DNA of 64,000 nt from the NCBI GenBank assembly GCA_963932465.1, contig OZ010786.1, positions 270,476,411 through 270,540,410 on the forward strand, read 5' to 3'. Below, piece by piece: positions 56,283 through 64,000 of the stretch; positions within the stretch are counted from its first letter, which is position 1, and every line of letters begins with the position of its first letter. The notes under the pieces are model-generated. The model was not told the DNA's origin and did no database searches. It saw nothing but the letters and a program-made list of their open reading frames with translations. The translations under genes and the position numbers were made by a program. This stretch comes from Maratus speciosus. Taxonomy: Eukaryota > Arthropoda > Arachnida > Araneae > Salticidae.

Positions 56283-59002
56283 CAAACATGAAGCTTCATG
56301 TTATTTGAGATTTCATTAAATCTGATATTAATTTTTCATATATTCTATTAGTGAACCTTTATTACCTTAATGGATGTGCGAATTATATGAACTCTCATAT
56401 TTATTAAGAGCAGTTGAAGACTAAATTTAATGTTGATGTTGTAGGAGTAGCTTTGAGGGAGAAACAAATCTCTCAAAACAGGTATGCTACTAAACTTGCT
56501 GTTGTCTGTCCTGAACTGCATAGTAATACTAATGTGTGGTTTGAAGAAAGAGCCTTGGAAACGCCTTAGCATAGTTCAAGTATGTCTTTATCCTCATTCG
56601 TATTTATTAAAATGAGAATATGGATTTTTCTATAGGAATAGCTATCACATTTGATAAATCTCAAGATCAAAGTCTTGAGCAGTCAAGAAGAGGTGAAGTT
56701 CATTACACGAGTAATGACTATAATTCTATTGAAATATATATACAGTCCAGACAGATTCTAACCAAATATTAAAAGTTCTTGTAAATATTTATGCCACATA
56801 ACACACTATACCTGAGAAAAGAAAGTCCTCGACAAACTTTGTCATATTTTTGGTACCGTTAGGATTAAGATACCCAAATTAAAATAATTGCTATATATTA
56901 AGTCATAATTAAAAAACTTTTATTTAAACATTTTCTCTATTGAATCTATATCTCTATGAAAATGTTAAATCTAACACCTTAATAGTAATATATATTTTTT
57001 AATCTTGTAAAGGGACATATTGGATATTGTTTCTTTTGCATATTGCTTGTTCCGTTGCTCAACAGATAGAAATACTTTTATGTTTATAATGGATTTCAAT
57101 TTTGAATTGACTAATCATAATCTATAACTAGTTTGGCGTAAACATAAAATATCACGATATTTGAGAGCTTTATTAAATATATTTATTAGTCCGTATGTTT
57201 ATTTATTACAATTTTAGCATCTTAAAGTTACAATTTTAATTTAACAATATTTATTACATACATTGCAATAATTAAAACAAAAATAATTAAAAAATGGACA
57301 TAAAATTTGAGGAATCTAATAAAATTAAACATTTATTATATTTCTAATATTACCAATATATATTAGAATAGATCATAAATTAAAACATTGCAAAAATAAT
57401 TTCAGTTGCATTATTATACGTACACGAAAATCGCTTTTACTGTCTTAAGTATAGAAAATATTTATTACTCATTTCATTAACTTTATCTTCTTTCTGTCTC
57501 ATTAGATGTATATGTCTGGCTTTATTACATACTAAGCAAGAAGACTTATCATTGTACAAAAATCTTAAATAAACTATGTAAAATTTTATTGATACAACCA
57601 ATAAAACATAACGTATCTTAGCCATATTTTTTCATGAATAATATTGAGCTTCTTGTCATAAGAACACAGTTTCCCGAAGATTTGTTTTCATTTTCTCTCG
57701 ATAGCTTGTTAAGAAAACTGTGTACAGAAGAATAACATAAAGTAGTAAAAGTGATAGCCTGACAAATGAAATATCACCTCTAATCAATATTCTCATAACT
57801 TTATTCTTATTCGTGGTTTATGCGACATTTATATGTATTTATTATCAAATATTTGTCAACAGATGGGTCATTGTCCTAAGTAAAGTACAAAGCAACGTCA
57901 ATAAAATTTTCATTTAAAAAAGTCACAATGCCATTTAATTAAAAAAGTAGGTGAAATTGAAAAAAATAAGTCAAAGAAAATAATTTTCTATAATCTAATA
58001 ATACATATATAAATATAATTAAATGGAAAATATTTTTAAATATAAGTAAATGTGTTCTCGGAACCTTGCAAATAATGTACGTGTCCTGTTATATCCCAAT
58101 TTGTAGAGTTTTCTGTGTGCGAAAAGTTGATTTAAATACTTTTATTATGATGCATTATATATTTTCAATTCAGTCCTCTGAAAGTAAATTTATGTTTAAT
58201 TTTACACGACATTCTTGTTTATTGATTACTTCTTTTGACAAATAAACTGAGTCATGTCTGTCGACTAAATTAATAGCTACGGAATAGCTGAATATATGAC
58301 AGCAAAAAGGAATTTTAGTGTGAAAAAATGTTTGTTAGTCATTTTAAAAGAAGCAGCATGCTGGAACTGTCATATTTGTATAATATTTATTTTTTAAATA
58401 ACTGTGAAAACTTCATGAAGGTAACTATCACATCATCCGTTTTGTGGATAAAATTAAAACAAGTAAGGATTTTAAAACTGTAAAATTACATACAATAACA
58501 TGTAATATTAAAATACAAAACTTTAAATCCATCATCATCATTCAATTCATTCTAATATTTAATGCGTTACAAATAATTTTTATAATAAACATCAAGTCTC
58601 TCGACATCATTTCCGTAGTCATTATAATTGCGAACGTAGCATATATGTAATCTGAAAAGGAGATTTAATAATCTATTTCTAACGATCTGGGAAAATGACG
58701 TAAAAATAGATAACGAACCTAAAAAAGTAACGTATAATTGTTTTATATATATATATATATTGATTGGTATATTTTAATGTAAAGTCATTGGATAAAAATT
58801 ACATTACTCGCAATGCGGCCATAAAGACACAATTAGCAATAATTTTCCAAATTATTTTCACATGCAGTTTTATTAAAAAAAATTTCTTGTCAATAGATGT
58901 ATGAAAAGCTGACTGAATGGACTATATCCCTAATGAAACACGCTTCCGACATTTCATGGTGACATCGACCAGAATATTATTTCTGTTAAATATACCGGCA
59001 TC
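56283..59002. other. AT-rich stretch, nothing recognised
   Basis: About 2.7 kb of AT-rich DNA with short open frames only. A (TA)n tract is at about 58,744-58,760. No gene, repeat or RNA was recognised. Confidence 0.45.
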
Positions 59003-60217
59003 AAAAAGTTAAGGGACGGTGGCCGTATGCTTTCTACTGTACATGGTTTGTCGAATATCAGCTAAAATTCTGGACAAATTGTTCTTGAACTTCGAGGATG
59101 AAAAGAAACATGTTTCACTTCATCTTTTTCAATGTAGATTTAGACGCGGGGATAGTTAGGTTTACACCAATAAATTTAATAATAAAATAACGTTTGCGGT
59201 CACCCAAGTAACAGAAAATGCTTAAAATGCCATATAACTGTAGTAAATGACTATGTGGGTCCGGTTTAACATTTGTGTGCATTTGTGTAAGCCCAGCACA
59301 CATATTCGTGGGAGTGTTAACGTTTCTGGGGGGTGGGGGTATTGTTATCAGACCATTGTTATTAGGTTTTCAACCAAATTTAATACCACTTTTCGAAAAC
59401 TTGAAAACGAACATTAAAAACAGTATAGTACTGCAATTAAAATATAAATACATTGAATTTTTGCTGTGATCTCGTAATTCGTATGAAATAATATTTAACT
59501 GCGAGTGCGTGAAAGATTCCAAAATGTTTATTTAATTATTTTGTAATCAGCTATTTAGTGCAACTTGAATAAAAAGACCAGTCAACTATCACGAAAGCCA
59601 GAAAGATAGGGGCGATATAATAAGTTGCTTTCTAAAATTCGCTTTATAATATTAGGGATTTCCCACGATTTGTCAATCAGCTCACGGTATCTTTCCGAGT
59701 TTTTACAATATTTGACTAGCCATTTTATATGTGTTGCACAAAATATCCGACTACCTAATTATGAAATAGAAATTTTCGAATATTTCACGCATGCGCAATT
59801 CCATATTTTCGTAAAGTGGTGTTAAATTTGGTTGAAAGCTCTGTATGCTATAAACCAAAAAAAAAACATGAATTTTTCACAGTAACGTTAACACCTTCAC
59901 GAATATGCGTTCTGTGTTGACGTGAATCCAAACAAAAGATTAAATAGAACCCAATTAGTCATTTGCTACCGTTATAGAACTTTTTGAGGGAATTTCGATT
60001 AAATGGGTGATCGAAAACATTATTTCATTATTAAATTTATTGTTGGCACCCTAATAATTCCCGCAACTAAATCTTCACTGAAAAATATGTAGTCAAACAT
60101 GTTCTTCACATCCTCGAATTTCATCCTCGATTTTTCAGGCAATTCGTCCAGAATTTTAGTAGATATTCGACAAACCGTGTGCTAATGAAAGCCTCCAGTC
60201 ACTGTCCATTAACTTAT
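59003..60217. repeat. Large imperfect palindrome, arms ~0.6 kb
   Basis: Blocks in the left arm recur inverted in the right arm in mirrored order: GGTTTGTCGAATATC-CTAAA, AATTCTGGAC-AATTG, AATAAATTTAATAAT-AAATAA, TATTCGTG-GTGTTAACGTT, TTTCAACCAAATTTAA, and GTGCAAC near the centre. The loop is about 59,592-59,680. The interior is non-coding. The arms are diverged, so it is old. It could be a fold-back transposon or a hairpin-RNA source. Confidence 0.75.
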
Positions 60218-60540
60218 GGAGGCCAGTTTATAAAAGTAATATATCTCAAACACAAATATTTTCCAAATTTCTGCAAATATATTCAATTATTTCTCTTATT
60301 ATAAAACGAATCGATTTCGAGGTTTATCATTCACCCTCTACTGCTTCGACAAAAGTTGTCGCATAGCGGTCACTGACATCGCTTGATGGAAGAATGAATA
60401 AAAAGCTTAATTAACTCATTGAAAACCTTTTTAATTTTATGTGCATGGCAAGTATAATTAAATTTCCCCTTTTAAGAAGACTCTAGCGATAGTACTTGAA
60501 CTCCAAACCCAAATGAAGCACAATTTCAGTAGTATCTATT

Positions 60541-60845
60541 GTTAATCCTTTAGGGCACTAATCACGCGGCGTGATCACATAATTTTTATTCCAAAACTGG
60601 CAATCTGCACCAAGAATATTTAATAAAATTTTGCTTTTACAATGAAAGTGTGAAAAAGCAGATTTGTATTTTTTAAGAAATTCGTTCATAAAATCTGGTG
60701 TCAGACAATTATTTCATCATTTTACGAACAGAATTTCTCTGCTTTCGAAAAGGGTTAAACTGAAAATTACAAGTTAAATTATTGAAATGAAAAAAATCAG
60801 CGGTCTGTGAGACCGCCGACACCGAATTGTAGTTCAGGGTATAAC
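60541..60845. mobile_element. Possible piggyBac-like MITE
   Basis: TTAATCCTTTAGGGCAC at the left and, in reverse complement, TTATACCCTGAACTAC at the right; TTAA-adjacent CCYTT/CCCT ends recall piggyBac elements. A perfect hairpin GCGGTCT-GTG-AGACCGC lies at 60,800-60,816 inside the right end, and a near-palindrome ATCACGCGGCGTGAT inside the left. The right-hand TTAA is not intact, so this is tentative. Confidence 0.3.
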
Positions 60846-61940
60846 AATAATAAGTTATACGAAAGAACTTATCTTCATTGATTATAAATATTTTATTAAA
60901 CGGAAATACGTATTTAAGTGAAATGCATTAACGTCCATCTTATTAATTCATATGCTGATCAATGCCTACTTAAAAGTAAAGTATGTGAAGTGCCTTTTCA
61001 CCTAGTGTTTTATTGAGAATGTTTTTCTAAAATATTCAGATTCTACATCTTTCTGTTTTCTATTAATTTAATAATGTAATAATAATGTTATAAGTAAACT
61101 GCTTTCATTTAAAAAAAGAATTAATATATAAATCGGTTCAGTAGAATTCTCAGACCAGATGACTAAAAAAAAAAAAAGCCTTTCTTTTAAATATATAGAT
61201 TGATAAAAGTGTATTTTTTTATATTACACTCTTTTTTATTTATAATTTAATTTCTACTTTTAACTCCTTAAAATATCTCACTGCAGCTGTTTCAGAGTTC
61301 TTTGACCTATTTTAGAGAGCATCTTTTATCACATAATTAAATCCATTGTTTTTTCAACTCCCATACAATTGCACGCGTTACAAAGAATATTTGACGATTT
61401 ATCACCTGTGGCTAAAAATGCCTCAAAATTAATGAATTAATTTATAACTAGGGATTCCCTCAGAGGGATTAGTCTGAGCGATATTGCTGAGAACATAGAT
61501 TTAATAATAACTTGTTGCAAGTAAAGAAAATGTGATACTCTCTTTAATTGGCCATATACTGGTTACAAATTCAAATGATGAAATATCTAGATTTGTGAAT
61601 CTGAAAAAAAAAATCCATATCAAATTTAAACCTGCACTTTCCTCTGTTAAGGGCCTAGTCAAGAGATAGAATAGCCTAGAGAAGGAACACTTTCACAAGT
61701 ACTTTCGGACAACCTATTCGCTGTTTCATACCGACATTTATTCAATATTTACATAATTTATTCCATGCTAGGTGTGTATCAATTCATTTTGTTGCATTTA
61801 AATTTCATGTTTTTGTGTCTTTTTGTTGTTGTTTTTTTTTGGATGGGGGGAGGAGGATGTGGTATTATTAAATATTTAAAGTTTCTATACCTAATAATTT
61901 CAAATTAATGGTAAATTAAAACGTTTCTGTTCATTGCACC
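60846..61940. other. AT-rich stretch, nothing recognised
   Basis: No gene or repeat recognised. Confidence 0.4.
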
Positions 61941-61960
61941 TCACTGTAAATTCAAATATC

Positions 61961-62075
61961 TGAAATTCAGACACTTAAGTGTCTGAAATGGAGTGTTCAA
62001 TTTTCAGACATTTTAAAATGTCTGAATTTTTTCAGACACTTTTTGCGTCTGAATTTCAGACACTTCAAACGTCTG
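61961..62075. repeat. Cluster of four CAGACA...TGTCTG palindromes
   Basis: CAGACACTTAAGTGTCTG at 61,968-61,985 and CAGACATTTTAAAATGTCTG at 62,005-62,024 are perfect palindromes. CAGACACTTTTTGCGTCTG at 62,033-62,051 and CAGACACTTCAAACGTCTG at 62,057-62,075 are imperfect. Each is bordered by ATTT or AATT spacers. They could be tandem hairpins in DNA or RNA, or the core of a small fold-back repeat. Confidence 0.8.
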
Positions 62076-62219
62076 AATCGCATCCATTTTTTGTAAGCAT
62101 CATATGTAACCATGTTTGACCACGTTGAATCTTGGAAAAATATTTGGTTGTGGTCCTGTCCCCCCCCCCCCTCTCCACCCAATAAAGCCTGATTTTGTTG
62201 GTGCTCTCAGTTTTGGTAT

Positions 62220-63390
62220 GTAATTTTCGTTACTCTGATAATTTAAATCTTTTACGACATTGTACTGATTATAATCAATATCTTGAACTTCAGGAGTAGA
62301 ACAAGATTAAAAAACAAAAAATATTTATCTAAATATTAGATTTTTTTATTTATTTTGTTTTTAACCTTATTTTACTTTAAAAGTTCAAAATATCGATTAT
62401 AATCAGCACAATTTCGAAACAGATTTAAAATATAAGCTTTACAAATATTGCACATCAAATTTGGGGGCGCTACAGTCGTAGTGGGACGGGGCACTTCCCA
62501 GTTTTCCCATCCTTTAATCAAGAAGTACTTTTACAAAAAACGCAACCCTGCATTATAGTTGTCTAAATTGAGATGTCCGGTATTCCCGAGTATCCGTCGT
62601 GGAGGTTAATGGACATTCCCGAATAGCGAACACCTCTATTTAACGAATGCTTTTTTAATCAGCAGACATACATATTTGTGTATTTTTACCTCATAAAAGT
62701 AGACATCTCCAATTATCGGACAAATTCCACGGTCCCGAAGTGTTCGCTATTAAGGGCTTTTAAGGTACATAGATAAATATATATATATTTTATAATCTTG
62801 TCCTACTCTAAAAGTTCAAAATATTTATTATACTCGGTTGAATGTCGAAAAAGATTTAAAATATCAGATGTACGAAAATTGCAACTCCCCCCCCCCCAAA
62901 AAAAAAAAAAATGAAAATTCATAATTTAAGAATTAGATTTTTTGAAAAATATATTGCCACATAGGCAATTTTACATAGACATCACTTGATAATCACAACA
63001 GCCATTTAACTATGAATAATGAAAATAAATAAATAAATAAATATTCTACTTTAATAACATTGGGGAAAAAATTACTTTGGTATTTTGTTAAATATATTTG
63101 CGTTTTTAATCTTGTCCTACTCTAAAAGTTCAAAACTTTCATTATAATCAGTGCAATATTTAAGATATCAGCTTTACGAAAATTTCATACAAAATCCCCC
63201 CCTCCCCCCCCAAAAAAATGAAAATACTTATTTAAAAATTACGTTTAAAAAAAATATATATACTTCCACATGGCCAAGTTTTTATGTAGATCAGACGGTA
63301 GACACAAAAGCTATTCAACTATTAATAAAAACAAATAAGTACATATTCTATATTAAAAACATGAGGAAAAAATAACTTATAGTTTCCAAA
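62220..63390. repeat. Cluster of direct and inverted 314-bp repeats with Tigger-like insert
   Basis: CTTGTCCTACTCTAAAAGTT begins units at 62,797 and 63,111 (period 314). Both have a C run followed by AAAAAAATGAAAAT at about 62,886 and 63,197, and TAAAACATGAGGAAAAA-like ends. A diverged unit starts near 62,365, and an inverted start (rc of GTAGAACAAGATTAAAAA) lies at about 62,296-62,315. The interval 62,560-62,770 holds Tigger-like terminal motifs. Confidence 0.65.
62560..62770. repeat. Tigger-like terminal motifs, non-coding remnant
   Basis: GAATAGCGAACACCTCTATTTAACGA and CCCGAAGTGTTCGCTATTAAG carry the AATAGCGGACACCTC-type motif in both orientations, as at 35,100-35,182. It is probably a deleted Tigger copy. 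Confidence 0.5.
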
Positions 63391-64000
63391 CTTCTTTCGT
63401 CTTAAATATATACAATAACATCTGTCATTTTTGTATTTTTCGCATAAGTGCATATAAATAAAGTTACCACAATTTTAAATACGAAATCTAGTTATAGGTT
63501 TTTACTTTTTCGTATTATAAATTTCAAATCACTTTTTTATTAAAAATAATCAAAAAATCAGTATTAGAGTTGATTGCAAATCAAATACATATGTATATTT
63601 TTACAGGCAGCTTCACATAATAGACGAGTCTCATGTACTTTATTTATCTTTTTTTTTAATCTGCGGTTTTATGCCAGGAAGTCAGAAAGCATTAGGTCAT
63701 CTTTCAAAGTTTTTTTTTCTTTACTTCCTTGTGGCCGTCGTTTACTGTGAGATAAGAATTATCCATTGAAACTAAGAACTGACATTGAATATATATTCGT
63801 AATAAAAAACAATGTCATAAGTTTAAAAATATATACTTCTAGAAATAGTGGGATTTTTTGCGAACAGATTCAAAGCTAATTAAATTTCATGTAGGATTTT
63901 GTTTAGTACTATAAATAAAATCATAAAATACACTAATTTTAGTACTATAAAGAAATTATGGCACTTACTTCCGTTGCTGCAAGAGGTAAGAAAAACTCCT
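63391..64000. other. AT-rich end of window, nothing recognised
   Basis: No gene or repeat recognised. A GTACTATAAA-AAAT motif is repeated at about 63,906-63,960. Confidence 0.4.

Overview
This 64 kb window is AT-rich eukaryotic DNA with no convincing host gene. It is made almost entirely of old transposable elements, many inserted inside one another, separated by AT-rich DNA with homopolymers and microsatellites. The element mix (Ty1/copia, Tc1/mariner including a maT-like copy, hAT of the ZMYM1-like type, a pogo/Tigger relic, a probable Academ element, tRNA-derived repeats and many MITEs) points to an arthropod. A chelicerate such as a spider is my guess, but no host gene confirms it. Every element gene seen is broken by stops, frameshifts or insertions.

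Layout. 1-7.2 kb: half of a palindromic MITE, a 152-bp tandem array behind a CTGTC/CCGTC head, and a 1.3 kb dispersed repeat (copy A) that carries a 197-bp MITE. 7.24-13.40 kb: a 6.16 kb DNA transposon with ~190-bp terminal inverted repeats and the wreck of one long plus-strand gene, from an N-terminal Cys-rich block through a PIN/XPG-like nuclease block to a C-terminal CXC-type Cys-rich domain. This fits Academ-type elements. 13.53-32.8 kb: a nested stack. A mariner relic is split by a minus-strand copia element (Copia-1, 13.62-32.19 kb). Copia-1 is split in its reverse transcriptase by a 6.65 kb hAT, which itself contains a Tc1 element, a palindromic MITE and a minisatellite. Copia-1 is split in its integrase by a 6.65 kb element whose ends are studded with TGACGTCA octamers; that element contains a tRNA-like inverted duplication and a further repeat that is split by a hAT-like insertion. 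Copia-1 is also hit in its protease by a 208-bp hAT-type MITE.

32.2-41.3 kb: mariner pieces, a tRNA-like SINE, a fold-back repeat, a Tigger-like 3' end, and a second nearly complete minus-strand copia element (Copia-2, 35.88-41.29 kb) with TTTTA target duplications. 41.3-53.6 kb: AT-rich DNA with a 1.3 kb TA-flanked inverted-repeat element, a SINE-like unit, copy B of the dispersed repeat, a fragment of an unnamed conserved protein, and two more copies of the ~150-bp-unit repeat family. 53.75-56.28 kb: a mariner-related element with ~0.62 kb terminal inverted repeats. 56.3-64 kb: mostly featureless, except for a hidden 1.2 kb palindrome, a cluster of four short palindromes, and a cluster of 314-bp repeats with Tigger-like termini.

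Nothing here works together as a pathway. What the window offers is a relative chronology of insertions, several of them fixed to the base by target-site duplications and, for two of them, by empty-site paralogs inside the same window.
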